A DNA stretch of 64,000 nucleotides from Sphingomonas sp. SRS2 (GTDB taxonomy: Bacteria; Pseudomonadota; Alphaproteobacteria; Sphingomonadales; Sphingomonadaceae), in contig NZ_LARW01000086.1 of NCBI RefSeq assembly GCF_000971055.1, positions 62,001 to 126,000 of the forward strand, in the 5' to 3' direction. The translations under genes and the position numbers were made by a program. Below, piece after piece: positions 8,223-17,513 of this stretch. Within the stretch, counting starts at the first letter, position 1. Each line of letters starts with the position of its first letter. The notes below the pieces were generated by a model. That model had not been told where the DNA came from. It did not search any database and saw nothing but the letters and a program-made list of their open reading frames with translations.

Positions 8223-10661
8223 ATGATGAACCTTGCCGAATATCGCCGGACCTCAACCCGCCTCGCGGATTTCCTGCCCTGGGCCGCGCTCGCGGGCGAG
8301 GGCATCGTCCTCAACAAGGACGGCAGCTTCCAACGCACCGCTCGCTTTCGCGGTCCCGACCTCGATTCCGCGGTGCCGGCCGAACTTGTCGCCGTCGCCG
8401 GCCGCCTCAACAACGCCTTCCGCCGGCTTGGCTCGGGATGGGCGATCTTCGTCGAGGCGCAGCGGCATGGCGCCGGCGCCTATCCGGCGAGCCGCTTTCC
8501 CGAGGCCGCGTCCGCCCTGGTCGACGCCGAACGCAAAGCCGATTTCGAGGAAGACGCCTCGCACTTTGAGTCCAGCTACTTCCTGACCTTCGTCTACCTG
8601 CCACCGGCCGAGGACGCCGCCCGCGCCGAAAGCTGGCTGTATGAAGGCAAGGCCGAAAACGGTCTTGACCCACATGAGGCGTTACGCGGCTTCGCTGATC
8701 GCACCGATCGCGTGCTCCAGCTCGTCGAGAACTTCATGCCGGAATGTGCATGGCTCGATGACGGCGAGACGCTGACTTATCTTCATTCGACCGTCTCGAC
8801 CAAACGCCATCGTGTGCGCGTGCCCGAGACGCCCATGTATCTCGATGCGCTGCTGGCCGATCAGCCGCTCACGGGCGGATTGGAGCCGCGCCTCGGCGAC
8901 AAGCATCTCCGCATCCTGACCATCGTCGGCTTTCCGACCGCGACCACGCCCGGGCTGCTCGATGACCTCAACCGGCTCGCCTTCCCGTATCGCTGGTCGA
9001 CGCGCGCCGTCCTTCTCGACAAGACCGACGCCACCAAGCTGCTCACCAAGATCCGCCGGCAATGGTTCGCCAAGCGCAAGAGCATCATGGCGATCCTGAA
9101 GGAGGTGATGACCAACGAGGCGTCGGTCCTCGTCGACACCGATGCGGCGAACAAGGCGGCCGATGCCGATCTCGCGCTTCAGGAACTCGGCGCGGACTAT
9201 GCCGGTCAGGCCTATGTCACCGCGACGGTCGCCGTCTGGGACGCCGATCCACGCATCGCCGCCGAGAAGCTGCGCCTGGTGGAGAAGATCGTTCAGGGCC
9301 GCGACTTCACCGCGATGGCTGAGACGATCAACGCCGTCGACGCCTGGCTTGGCTCGCTGCCCGGCCATGTCTACGCCAACGTCCGGCAACCGCCGATCTC
9401 GACGCTCAATCTCGCCCACATGATTCCGCTGTCGGCGGTGTGGGCGGGGCCGGAGCGGGACGAGCATTTCGGGCAACCCCCCTTGCTTTATGGCAGGACC
9501 GAAGGCTCGACCCCGTTCCGGTTTTCCCTTCATGTCGGCGATGTCGGTCACACGCTCGTCGTCGGACCGACGGGCGCCGGCAAATCCGTGCTCCTGGCGC
9601 TGATGGCGCTCCAGTTCCGGCGCTATCCCAACTCACAGGTTTTCGCCTTCGACTTCGGGGGAAGCATCCGAGCCGCGGCGCTCGCGATGGGCGGTGACTG
9701 GCACGATCTCGGCGGCGGTTTGACCGGGGGCGTGGCCGACAGCGTGTCGCTGCAACCGCTCTCCGGCATCCACCACGTGCCGGAACGCGCGTGGGCGGCG
9801 GATTGGATCGTCGCCATCCTGCAGCGCGAGGGCGTGACGATCGAGCCGGAGGTGAAGGAATACATCTGGACTGCGCTGACCTCGCTGGCGAGCGCGCCCG
9901 TCGGCGAACGCACGCTCACCGGACTGGCCGTCCTCCTTCAATCGAACGATCTCAAACAGGCGCTCCGGCCCTATTGCGTCGGCGGCGCCTGTGGCCGGCT
10001 GCTCGACGCCGAGAACGAGCATCTTGGCGAAGCCTCTGTGCAGGCGTTCGAGACCGAGGGCCTGATTGGCACCGGCGCCGCACCGGCCGTGCTCGCCTAT
10101 CTCTTCCACCGCATCGAGGACCGCCTTGACGGCAGCCCCACGCTGCTCATCGTCGATGAAGGCTGGCTGGCGCTCGACGACGAGGATTTCGCTGGTCAGC
10201 TCCGCGAGTGGCTGAAGACACTGCGCAAGAAGAACGCCTCCGTCGTCTTCGCCACCCAATCGCTTTCCGACATCGACAGCTCGGCGATCGCGCCCGCCAT
10301 TATCGAGAGCTGCCAGACGCGGCTGTTGCTGCCGAATGAACGTGCGATCGAGCCGCAGATCACCGCGATCTACCGCCGCTTCGGGCTCAATGACCGCCAG
10401 ATCGAGATCCTCGCCCGCGCGATGCCGAAGCGCGATTACTACTGCCAGTCCCGGCGGGGCAACCGGCTGTTCGAGCTCGGTCTGTCCGACGTGGCGCTGG
10501 CGCTCTGCGCCGCTTCCTCGAAGACTGATCAGGCCGCGATCGAACGCATCGTGGCGGAGCACGGCCGCGAAGGATTCCTGCCGGCCTGGCTGCGTCTGCG
10601 CGGCGTCGCCTGGGCCGCCGACCTCATCCCCAACCTCAATAACCTGGAGACCCAGCCATGA
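8223..10661 (+). CDS. trbE: conjugal transfer ATPase TrbE (VirB4 type)
   Basis: This 812-residue ATPase powers assembly of the mating channel. The N-terminal half (to ~430) is the CagE/TrbE/VirB domain. Walker A is VVGPTGAGKSVLL near residues 445-458 and Walker B is LLIVDEGWLALDD near 640-652. A FATQSLSDID segment and an arginine-rich finger region follow. Two adjacent ATG codons begin the gene; the first is used here. Its stop overlaps the trbJ ATG (ATGA). The length is normal for the family and I see no break. Confidence 0.95.
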   Translation: MMNLAEYRRTSTRLADFLPWAALAGEGIVLNKDGSFQRTARFRGPDLDSAVPAELVAVAGRLNNAFRRLGSGWAIFVEAQRHGAGAYPASRFPEAASALVDAERKADFEEDASHFESSYFLTFVYLPPAEDAARAESWLYEGKAENGLDPHEALRGFADRTDRVLQLVENFMPECAWLDDGETLTYLHSTVSTKRHRVRVPETPMYLDALLADQPLTGGLEPRLGDKHLRILTIVGFPTATTPGLLDDLNRLAFPYRWSTRAVLLDKTDATKLLTKIRRQWFAKRKSIMAILKEVMTNEASVLVDTDAANKAADADLALQELGADYAGQAYVTATVAVWDADPRIAAEKLRLVEKIVQGRDFTAMAETINAVDAWLGSLPGHVYANVRQPPISTLNLAHMIPLSAVWAGPERDEHFGQPPLLYGRTEGSTPFRFSLHVGDVGHTLVVGPTGAGKSVLLALMALQFRRYPNSQVFAFDFGGSIRAAALAMGGDWHDLGGGLTGGVADSVSLQPLSGIHHVPERAWAADWIVAILQREGVTIEPEVKEYIWTALTSLASAPVGERTLTGLAVLLQSNDLKQALRPYCVGGACGRLLDAENEHLGEASVQAFETEGLIGTGAAPAVLAYLFHRIEDRLDGSPTLLIVDEGWLALDDEDFAGQLREWLKTLRKKNASVVFATQSLSDIDSSAIAPAIIESCQTRLLLPNERAIEPQITAIYRRFGLNDRQIEILARAMPKRDYYCQSRRGNRLFELGLSDVALALCAASSKTDQAAIERIVAEHGREGFLPAWLRLRGVAWAADLIPNLNNLETQP

Positions 10662-11419
10662 TCTTCCGTCGCTCGCGCGCGGCGCTTCTTGCCGCGTCGA
10701 TCCTTTCCGTCCCCGTGGCGATGTCGCCCGTGATGGTCCAGCCCGCGTCCGCGCAATGGATCGTCTACGATCCGACGAACTACGTGCAGAATGTGCTCTC
10801 AGCGGCCCGCGCGCTGGAGCAGATCAATAATCAGATCACCTCGCTTCAGAACGAAGCGACGATGCTGATCAATCAGGCGCGCAACCTCGCGAGTCTGCCT
10901 TACTCCTCGCTTCAGCGCCTGCAGCAGTCCGTGCAGCGGACGCAGCAACTCCTCGCTCAGGCGCAGCGCATCGCCTACGACGTCCAGCAGATCGACCAGG
11001 CCTTCACGTCCACCTACGGCAACGCGTCGCTCTCGGCATCGGATCAGCAACTCGTGGCGCAGGGGCGCGAGCGCTGGCAGAACACGGTCGGCGGCTTGCA
11101 GGACGCCATGCGGGTGCAGGCCGGTGTTGTCGGCAACATCGAGACCAACCGCGCCGAAATGTCGGCGCTCATCGGTCAAAGCCAGGGCGCGACCGGCGCC
11201 CTGCAGGCGGCGCAGGCCGGCAATCAGCTCCTCGCGCTGCAGGCCCAGCAGCTCGCCGATCTCACGGCTGTCGTTGCCGCGAACGGGCGGGCCCAAGCCC
11301 TGTCCGAAGCGGAGCGCGCGGCGGCTGCCGAGCAGGGTCGCGAGCAGCGCCGCCGCTTCCTGACCCCCGGCAGCGGCTATCAGCCCGGCAACGCCCGCAT
11401 GTTCCCGAATGGCAACTAA
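10658..11419 (+). CDS. trbJ: TrbJ (VirB5-like) periplasmic protein
   Basis: This 253-residue exported protein has a signal peptide that probably ends after Ala32 (QPASA, then QW). The mature protein is strongly helical and glutamine-rich from about residue 45 to 115 (repeated QNEATMLINQ-like heptads), as in TrbJ/VirB5 proteins that tip or assemble the pilus. In RP4, TrbJ and TrbK lie together, as here. It overlaps trbE by 4 bases. Confidence 0.9.
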   Translation: MIFRRSRAALLAASILSVPVAMSPVMVQPASAQWIVYDPTNYVQNVLSAARALEQINNQITSLQNEATMLINQARNLASLPYSSLQRLQQSVQRTQQLLAQAQRIAYDVQQIDQAFTSTYGNASLSASDQQLVAQGRERWQNTVGGLQDAMRVQAGVVGNIETNRAEMSALIGQSQGATGALQAAQAGNQLLALQAQQLADLTAVVAANGRAQALSEAERAAAAEQGREQRRRFLTPGSGYQPGNARMFPNGN

Positions 11420-11441
11420 GGCCCCTCGCGAGGATCAGGTC

Positions 11442-11735
11442 ATGGACGGCAAGCTCTTGGCGCGCCTTGGCGCCGTCGTCTTCGTCGCCGTCGCCATCAC
11501 CGCGACGGCGATCGAGATGACCCGGAAAGAGGAAGAACCCGTCCAGGCGTCGCGCCCAAGCGAAGACGCGCCGACGGATCCTCTGCGCGAGGCGCAGCGG
11601 CGGTGCCAACTGCTTGGCGAGGCCGCCGCGCGCGATGCCGAATGCCTGCGCACCTGGGCCGAAACCCGCGACCGCTTTCTCGGTGTCGCGCCCGCACCAG
11701 CGCGGACATCGCCGCAGCATGACGACGGGCGGTGA
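11442..11735 (+). CDS. trbK: TrbK-like entry exclusion protein
   Basis: This 97-residue protein starts at ATG 11442 (MDGKLLARLG); an in-frame ATG at 11409, inside trbJ, is less likely. One N-terminal hydrophobic segment (about residues 7-24) would anchor it in the inner membrane. The rest is a short periplasmic domain with two cysteines (RRCQLLG and AECLRTW). The size, membrane topology and place between trbJ and trbL fit the alternative TrbK group, which blocks redundant transfer into cells that already carry the element. The exclusion function is inferred from family and position. Confidence 0.75.
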   Translation: MDGKLLARLGAVVFVAVAITATAIEMTRKEEEPVQASRPSEDAPTDPLREAQRRCQLLGEAAARDAECLRTWAETRDRFLGVAPAPARTSPQHDDGR

Positions 11736-11738
11736 TCC

Positions 11739-13091
11739 ATGGGCGGCACCGGCGTCATCGACCAATTCCTAGAGGTCTTCACCCGCTATATCGATAGCGG
11801 CTTTGGCCTGCTCGGCGGCGAGGTGGCGTTCATCGCCACAACGCTGATCGTCATCGACGTGACCTTGGCCGCACTGTTTTGGAGTTGGGGCGCCGACGAC
11901 GACATCATGGCGCGCCTGGTCAAGAAGACGCTGTTCGTCGGCGTCTTCGCCTACATCATCGGCAACTGGAATAGCCTCGCGCGCATCGTGTTCGAGAGCT
12001 TCGCGGGGCTGGGCCTGAAAGCGTCAGGCACCGGATTCACCATCGAGGATCTCATGCGGCCCGGCCGCGTTGCGCAGACCGGCCTCGACGCCGGCCGCCC
12101 GCTGCTCGATTCCATCTCCAACCTGATGGGCTGGATCGCCTTCTTCGAGAATTTCATCCAGATCGCCTGCCTGTTGTTCGCCTGGGCGCTGGTGCTGCTC
12201 GCCTTCTTCATTCTCGCCGTCCAGCTCTTCGTCACCCTGATCGAATTCAAGCTGACGACGCTTGCCGGCTTCGTGCTGATTCCCTTCGGCCTCTTCGGCA
12301 AATCCGCGTTCATGGCCGAACGCGTCCTCGGCAACGTCATCTCGAGCGGCATCAAGGTGCTGGTCCTCGCCGTCATCATCGGCATCGGCTCAACCTTGTT
12401 CTCCCAGTTCACCGCCGGTTTCGCCGGCCAGACGCCGACGATCGACCAGGCGATGGCGATCGTGCTCGCCGCGCTGTCGCTGCTCGGACTCGGAATCTTC
12501 GGTCCCGGCATCGCCAACGGCCTCGTCTCCGGCGGTCCCCAGCTCGGCGCTGGCGCGGCGGTCGGAACCGGCCTCGCGGCGGGTGGCGCTCTGGTCGCGG
12601 CCGGCGCGGCGGGCGGAATGGCCCTGCGCGGCGGCGGCGCCGCTCTTTCCGGAACCGCTGCGGCCGCGCGCGGTGGCGCGGCGATGGCAGGTGGCGCTTC
12701 GACGGCCTACAGCCTCGGCGCCGCTGGCCAGTCGGGCGCGTCTGCCGTCGGGTCTGGACTCAGTGGCGTTGCTCGCGCCGCTGGCGCGGCCGCCACGTCA
12801 CCCCTGCGTCGCGCGGCCTCCCAGGCAGCAGACAGCATGAAGTCGAGCTTCTCCGAGGGCGCCAAATCCGCGTTCGCGGCCACCGGCGGCACGTCGACCA
12901 TGGGCACGATCGGTGGAAGCGCGGCCGAGGCTGCGTCACCCGTTGCGGCTGACGGACCGCCGGCCTGGGCCCAGCGCATGAAGCGCTCACAAGCCCTGAG
13001 CCACGGTGTGACGGCCGCCGCCCACGCCGTTCGCAGCGGCGACAGCCATGGCGGCGGCTCCTCCATCAACCTCTCCCAAGGCGATCGCTGA
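11739..13091 (+). CDS. trbL: TrbL (VirB6-like) channel protein
   Basis: This 450-residue polytopic inner-membrane protein has about six hydrophobic segments between residues 25 and 265 (for example FIQIACLLFAWALVLLAFF and VLVLAVIIGIGS). An extreme Gly/Ala/Ser-rich stretch follows from about 265 to 360, then a soluble tail. This layout is typical of TrbL, a core part of the DNA channel. The Ala/Gly run explains the very high GC content at about 12.54-12.83 kb. The last base of its stop is the first base of the trbF ATG. Confidence 0.92.
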   Translation: MGGTGVIDQFLEVFTRYIDSGFGLLGGEVAFIATTLIVIDVTLAALFWSWGADDDIMARLVKKTLFVGVFAYIIGNWNSLARIVFESFAGLGLKASGTGFTIEDLMRPGRVAQTGLDAGRPLLDSISNLMGWIAFFENFIQIACLLFAWALVLLAFFILAVQLFVTLIEFKLTTLAGFVLIPFGLFGKSAFMAERVLGNVISSGIKVLVLAVIIGIGSTLFSQFTAGFAGQTPTIDQAMAIVLAALSLLGLGIFGPGIANGLVSGGPQLGAGAAVGTGLAAGGALVAAGAAGGMALRGGGAALSGTAAAARGGAAMAGGASTAYSLGAAGQSGASAVGSGLSGVARAAGAAATSPLRRAASQAADSMKSSFSEGAKSAFAATGGTSTMGTIGGSAAEAASPVAADGPPAWAQRMKRSQALSHGVTAAAHAVRSGDSHGGGSSINLSQGDR

Positions 13092-13774
13092 TGTTCAAAA
13101 GACCTTCTACTCACTACGGCAAAGCACCAGAACCCGAGACGCCATATCAGCGCGCCGCTCAGGTCTGGGACGAGCGTATCGGCGCCGCGCGCGTCCAGGC
13201 GAAGAATTGGCGGCTCATGGCCTTCGGTTCTTTGGTCCTGTCCGCCAGCTTTGCGGCGGCGCTGGTCTGGCAATCGGCCCGCGGCACGATCGTGCCATGG
13301 GTTGTGCAGGTCGACCGGCTCGGCCAGGCGCAGGCGGTGGCGCCAGCGGTCGCCGACTATCGTCCGACCGATCCCCAGATCGCCTTTCATCTCGCACGCT
13401 TCATCGAGCAGGTGCGCTCGATTCCGTCCGACGCCATCATCGTTCGGCAGAACTGGCTGCGCGCCTACGATTTCACGACGGATCGCGGCGCCATGGCGCT
13501 CAACGACTACGCGCGATCGAACGACCCCTTCACCAAGGTCGGCCGGCAGCAGGTCGCCGTCGACGTCTCCAGCGTCATCCGGGCTTCGCCCAACAGCTTC
13601 CGCGTCGCATGGGCCGAACGCCGGTACGAGAATGGCCAGCTCGCCGAGACGACCCGCTGGACCGCCATCCTCACCATCGTCGTGCAGGTGCCCCGCAACG
13701 CCGACCGGCTGCGCGCCAACCCGCTCGGAATCTACGTCAACGCCATCAACTGGTCACGGGAGCTTGGGCAATGA
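13091..13774 (+). CDS. trbF: TrbF (VirB8-like) protein
   Basis: This 227-residue protein has a short cytoplasmic N-terminus, one membrane helix (about residues 38-58) and a periplasmic VirB8-type domain. That domain carries the RQNWLRAYDFTTDRGA and LNDYARSNDPF segments seen in TrbF proteins. VirB8/TrbF proteins bridge the inner-membrane and outer-membrane parts of the channel. It overlaps trbL by one base and trbG by 4, in the conserved trbL-F-G-I order. Confidence 0.92.
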   Translation: MFKRPSTHYGKAPEPETPYQRAAQVWDERIGAARVQAKNWRLMAFGSLVLSASFAAALVWQSARGTIVPWVVQVDRLGQAQAVAPAVADYRPTDPQIAFHLARFIEQVRSIPSDAIIVRQNWLRAYDFTTDRGAMALNDYARSNDPFTKVGRQQVAVDVSSVIRASPNSFRVAWAERRYENGQLAETTRWTAILTIVVQVPRNADRLRANPLGIYVNAINWSRELGQ

Positions 13775-14793
13775 AACCGTCTTTCCGTAAAGCCGGCGAC
13801 CCGGCTTTCCGCACTTCCACACTTGCGATTTTGCTCTGCACGTCGGCGCTCGCCGGCTGCGCCACGGCGAACAGGCCGCCGGAGATCTCCTACGACAACG
13901 CCGTCCCTGCGGCGCTAAGCGCTGATCCTCCGGCGCCCGTGCGCGTGGTCGAAATCCCGAGGCCGCTCCCACTGCCCGGGCAACTGCAGCCCGTTGAATC
14001 GACGCGCCGACCGCCGGAGCCGGCCGAGCCCACAGCGCGCGTCAACCAGGCCAATGCCGCCGCGCGCGTTCAGCCCGTCCGCGACGGCTTCATCAACGCC
14101 ATGCAGGTTTATCCCTATACGGGCGGCGCGCTCTATCAGGTTTACACCGCCGTCGGCCAGATCACCGACATCGCCCTCCAGCCGGGCGAACAATTGGTCG
14201 GCTCCGGCCCGGTCGCCGCTGGCGACACCGTGCGGTGGATCATCGGCGACACGGTGAGCGGTTCGGGCGCCACCCAACAAGTCCACATCCTGGTCAAGCC
14301 GACCCGCGCCGACTTGATGACGAATCTCATCATCAACACCAATCTGCGCACCTATCACATGGAGCTGCGCTCGACCGAACGCACCTATATGGCTTCGGTG
14401 TCCTGGCAGTATCCGCAGGATCAGCTCATCGCGCTGCGCCGCCAGAACGCGCAGGCCGAGGCCAGCAGTCCCGTCGCCACCGGCGTCGACCTCGCCAACA
14501 TCAATTTCCGCTATGCCATCGAAGGCGATCGTGCGCCGTGGCGGCCACTGCGCGCCTACGATGATGGACGCCAGGTCTTCATCGAGTTTCCGCGTGGCAT
14601 CGGTCAGGGCGAGATGCCGCCGCTGTTTGTGGTCGGTCCGGAGGGCAACACCTCCGAGCTCGTGAACTACCGCGTCCGTGCCAACTACATGATCGTCGAC
14701 CGGCTGTTCGCGGCCGCGGAGCTGCGTTTCGGCGCTGGCGACCGCCAGAAGCGCGTCCGGATCGTCCGCACCGATGGGAGGCCGGCGTCGTGA
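13771..14793 (+). CDS. trbG: TrbG (VirB9-like) lipoprotein
   Basis: This 340-residue outer-membrane core component has a lipoprotein signal: the lipobox is LAGC, with the lipidated Cys at residue 30. A proline-rich linker (about 45-90) follows, and then the VirB9/CagX domain (about 105-330). ATG 13771 overlaps the trbF stop; a longer open frame upstream runs inside trbF and is ignored. With TrbI it should form the outer-membrane ring of the channel. Confidence 0.93.
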   Translation: MKPSFRKAGDPAFRTSTLAILLCTSALAGCATANRPPEISYDNAVPAALSADPPAPVRVVEIPRPLPLPGQLQPVESTRRPPEPAEPTARVNQANAAARVQPVRDGFINAMQVYPYTGGALYQVYTAVGQITDIALQPGEQLVGSGPVAAGDTVRWIIGDTVSGSGATQQVHILVKPTRADLMTNLIINTNLRTYHMELRSTERTYMASVSWQYPQDQLIALRRQNAQAEASSPVATGVDLANINFRYAIEGDRAPWRPLRAYDDGRQVFIEFPRGIGQGEMPPLFVVGPEGNTSELVNYRVRANYMIVDRLFAAAELRFGAGDRQKRVRIVRTDGRPAS

Positions 14794-15989
14794 GCGAGCC
14801 AGAACCCCGGAAAGAAGAAGACGAGGCGCCGCTGACCGGGTCGGCGGACGACGCGGCCGCCCCGATGCGGCTGCGTGCGGAAGCGCCGCGTGTCACACGG
14901 CTCTCGCGAAAGGTGCTCGCCGGCATCGGACTCGTGGCGAGCGTCGGAATCGGCGCCGCGTTGATCTATGCGCTCCAGACCGGCGACGCGGGGAGGCCGG
15001 CGGACGAACTTTACTCGACCGATAATCGGTCGACCGCCGATGGCCTGGCCGGATTGCCGCGCGATTACAGCGGTGTTCCCCAATTGGGTCCGCCGCTTCC
15101 GGGCGACCTCGGGCGACCCATTCTGGGCGCGCAAAATCGTGGCCAGCCATTGCCAAACCAGCCCGGCCTCAGCGCGGAGGAGCAACGCCGGCTGCAGGAA
15201 ATAGAGACCGCCCGCGTCAGTAGGCTGTTCAGCGGCGCCGAGAACAGGTCCATGGCCTCGACGGGCCCCGGCGCCGCGACGATCGCGCCGCCGCCCACTC
15301 CGGACCTCACCGGCCTCGGCCTCGCGCCGCCACCCGCCACCCCATCGGCCCAGGATCGACAGCTCGCATTTCTCAATGCGGCGGCCGATCGGCGCACCGT
15401 CGCACCCGATCGCGTCGCCGCACCGGCGTCGCCTTACATCCTTCAGGCAGGCGCCGTGATCGCGGCGGCGCTCATCACCGGCATCCGCTCCGACCTACCC
15501 GGCCAGATCACCGCGCAGGTGACGGAGAACATCTATGACAGCCCAACGGGACGTATCCTCCTGGTGCCGCAAGGCACGCGGATCATTGGCCAGTATGACA
15601 ACAATGTTCAGTTCGGCCAAAGCCGCGTCCTCTTGGTCTGGAATCGTCTGATCTTCCCGAACGGACGCTCGATCGTTCTCGAGCGTCAGCCCGGCGCCGA
15701 TGCCGAGGGCTATGCCGGCCTTCAGGATGGCGTCGATTATCACTGGTGGGAGCTGGCCAAGGCAGCGGGGCTTTCCACGCTGCTGAGCGTCGGCGCCGAA
15801 CTCGCCGCCAACGACGATGACCGCTTGATTCAGGCCATCCGCAACGGCGGGCAGGACACTATCAACGATGCCGGCCAGCAGATCGTGCGCCGTCAGCTTA
15901 ACGTCGCGCCGACGCTGACGATCCGGCCGGGCTTTCCCGTGCGCGTGATTGTCACCCGGGATTTGGTGCTCGAACCTTACGGAGGCTAG
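14790..15989 (+). CDS. trbI: TrbI (VirB10-like) protein
   Basis: This 399-residue energy-transducing core protein has a GTG start that overlaps the trbG stop by 4 bases. The N-terminal tail is acidic and cytoplasmic, one membrane helix lies at about residues 37-60, and a Pro-rich periplasmic linker runs to ~200. The VirB10/TrbI C-terminal domain (about 200-395) carries the LVPQGTRIIGQYD and WNRLIFPNGRSIVL signatures. It spans from the inner membrane to the outer-membrane ring. Its stop lies 3 bases before DUF2274. Confidence 0.94.
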   Translation: MSEPEPRKEEDEAPLTGSADDAAAPMRLRAEAPRVTRLSRKVLAGIGLVASVGIGAALIYALQTGDAGRPADELYSTDNRSTADGLAGLPRDYSGVPQLGPPLPGDLGRPILGAQNRGQPLPNQPGLSAEEQRRLQEIETARVSRLFSGAENRSMASTGPGAATIAPPPTPDLTGLGLAPPPATPSAQDRQLAFLNAAADRRTVAPDRVAAPASPYILQAGAVIAAALITGIRSDLPGQITAQVTENIYDSPTGRILLVPQGTRIIGQYDNNVQFGQSRVLLVWNRLIFPNGRSIVLERQPGADAEGYAGLQDGVDYHWWELAKAAGLSTLLSVGAELAANDDDRLIQAIRNGGQDTINDAGQQIVRRQLNVAPTLTIRPGFPVRVIVTRDLVLEPYGG

Positions 15990-15992
15990 CCG

Positions 15993-16253
15993 ATGGCCAA
16001 GCTGAAGCTCGGGCCGCTCGAAGACGACAAGCCGGTGAAGATCTCGGTGGAACTGCCCGCCGCCCTTCACCGCGATCTCATCGCGTATGCAGAAATCCTT
16101 GGCCGAGAAAGCGGGCAAGCCGTCGAGCCCGCTAAGCTGATCGCACCAATGATTGAGCGTTTTATGGCGACGGATCGGGGATTCGCGAAGATGCGCCACG
16201 CGGCCCGTTCCCGTTCGCAACCGGCGGGAAGCGCTCCTCCAAGAGGCGAATGA
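15993..16253 (+). CDS. DUF2274 domain-containing protein
   Basis: This 86-residue basic protein (MAKLKLGPLEDDKPVKISV, then LPAALHRDLIAYAEILGRES) matches the DUF2274 family that closes trb operons in many alphaproteobacteria. The KISVELPAALHRDL part looks like a ribbon-helix-helix strand and helix, so a small DNA-binding or regulatory role is plausible but unproven. Its last ~90 bases overlap the 3' end of the convergent LysR gene, an antisense overlap worth noting. Confidence 0.8.
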   Translation: MAKLKLGPLEDDKPVKISVELPAALHRDLIAYAEILGRESGQAVEPAKLIAPMIERFMATDRGFAKMRHAARSRSQPAGSAPPRGE

Positions 16254-17115
16254 AGTTCCGGAGCGCTGGGTTGTCGTTGCCGTCTCGCCAATAGGCGCGA
16301 TACCCGATCCGGGTCGAGCCGTTGCCGTCGCGCGCCTCGCGGTAGACGACGCCGGTATAGCTGGCTCCCATGCACGCCTCACACATAAGGCTGACGCCGC
16401 GGTTGGCCCCAACCAGGCTCTTGATGTTTTCCGGGCTCACATCGTGCCGGACGACGTCGGGCAGATCGCCAGGGGAACTGAGCTTGGCAACGAGGATGTC
16501 TTGGATCTCCGGTCCCGGATCGCGCTCGCTCAGCAAGAAGCGCTCATGCTTTAAGTCTGTCCAATAGATGACTTCGTTCGCTGCGAGCGGATGATCCTCG
16601 GGCAAAGCGACGATGATGCGCTCGCTCCAGAGCACCATCGAGCGATTGCAATCTGAAGCCGGCTCCCCGGTGACGATGGCAATGTCGATCATGCTATTCT
16701 GTATTCCGTCGAACAATCGCGTTCGCGATCCTTCGATAGTTTTGATCTCAACCTGGGGAAAGCGACGGCCGTACTCGACAAGACTTGCCCTGAGATTGCC
16801 GGCTGAGAGGGACGTGTAGAAGCCGATCGTCAAATACCCGGCCTCGCCGCGTCCGACGGCCTTGGCTCCGTCGACGACAATCTGCAAATCATTGAGAACC
16901 CGGCGAACGCCGTTCACAAAGTCCCGGCCTGCCGCCGTCGGCCTGACGCCGCCATTCGTTCGTTCGAACAACGCTACGCCGAGTTGCTCCTCCAGATGTC
17001 GGATTCGTCGGCTGAGATTAGACTGCTTGAGGGCGAGCAGATCTGCCGCCTTGCGAAAACTGCCACAGCGTTCCGCCGCCTCAGCGTATCGCAGATGTTT
17101 AATCTCGATCGACAC
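16162..17115 (-). CDS. LysR family transcriptional regulator
   Basis: This is a regulator of about 317 residues. The N-terminal winged HTH (KHLRYAEAAERCGSFRKAAD, then LKQSNLSRRIRHLEEQLG) and a LysR substrate-binding domain (about 90-300) are clear. I chose the GTG at 17115 because LysR proteins normally start a few residues before the HTH; an in-frame ATG at 17175 would add 20 residues. It converges on and overlaps the DUF2274 gene. LysR genes at this spot are usual in these conjugative regions and may control transfer genes, but the effector is unknown. Confidence 0.85.
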   Translation of the reverse strand: MSIEIKHLRYAEAAERCGSFRKAADLLALKQSNLSRRIRHLEEQLGVALFERTNGGVRPTAAGRDFVNGVRRVLNDLQIVVDGAKAVGRGEAGYLTIGFYTSLSAGNLRASLVEYGRRFPQVEIKTIEGSRTRLFDGIQNSMIDIAIVTGEPASDCNRSMVLWSERIIVALPEDHPLAANEVIYWTDLKHERFLLSERDPGPEIQDILVAKLSSPGDLPDVVRHDVSPENIKSLVGANRGVSLMCEACMGASYTGVVYREARDGNGSTRIGYRAYWRDGNDNPALRNFIRLLEERFPPVANGNGPRGASSRIPDPSP

Positions 17116-17276
17116 GAGAGCGCTCGTCTCGCTGCGCGGAAACAGCGCTGTCGAAGAACGCACCGCGTTCCGCATACATCGGAAGCGCTCGGTAGACGTC
17201 GTCTACGCATTTCATCATCTCTGTGACGCTCCTCACGCAGTTCAATATTCGCCCCGATACCTACCGGACTTGGAGA

Positions 17277-17489
17277 CTACCGTAGCCGCTCATCTATGGC
17301 GGCTTGGGACTTCGCTCTCAAAAGCAAACATAGTATCTCCAAGTCATTCAGAAGGTGCTCGGGATCGCGATCGACTGCGGTCCTAAGAGCGTCCTTCAGC
17401 CAGTCGCTCATGCCAGGATGGGCGAGCACCCACGCGATCTGCTTTTCGGCCTCGAGGAGAGGCTCAACGGGCGATTGCGAAGCGGCCAT
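17277..17489 (-). CDS. small hypothetical protein (70 aa)
   Basis: This 70-residue acidic helical protein (MAASQSPVEPLLEAEKQIAW, then HPGMSDWLKDALRTAVDRDP) has no recognised domain. An AGGGAG ribosome site lies 5-6 bases before the ATG, so it is probably expressed. It begins 24 bases after the DUF6671 stop on the same strand and may be the last gene of the dab-cys operon. It could equally belong to the conjugative backbone. The function is unknown. Confidence 0.6.
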   Translation of the reverse strand: MAASQSPVEPLLEAEKQIAWVLAHPGMSDWLKDALRTAVDRDPEHLLNDLEILCLLLRAKSQAAIDERLR

Positions 17490-17513
17490 TCTGCTCTCCC
17501 TTCGTTCCCTTGG

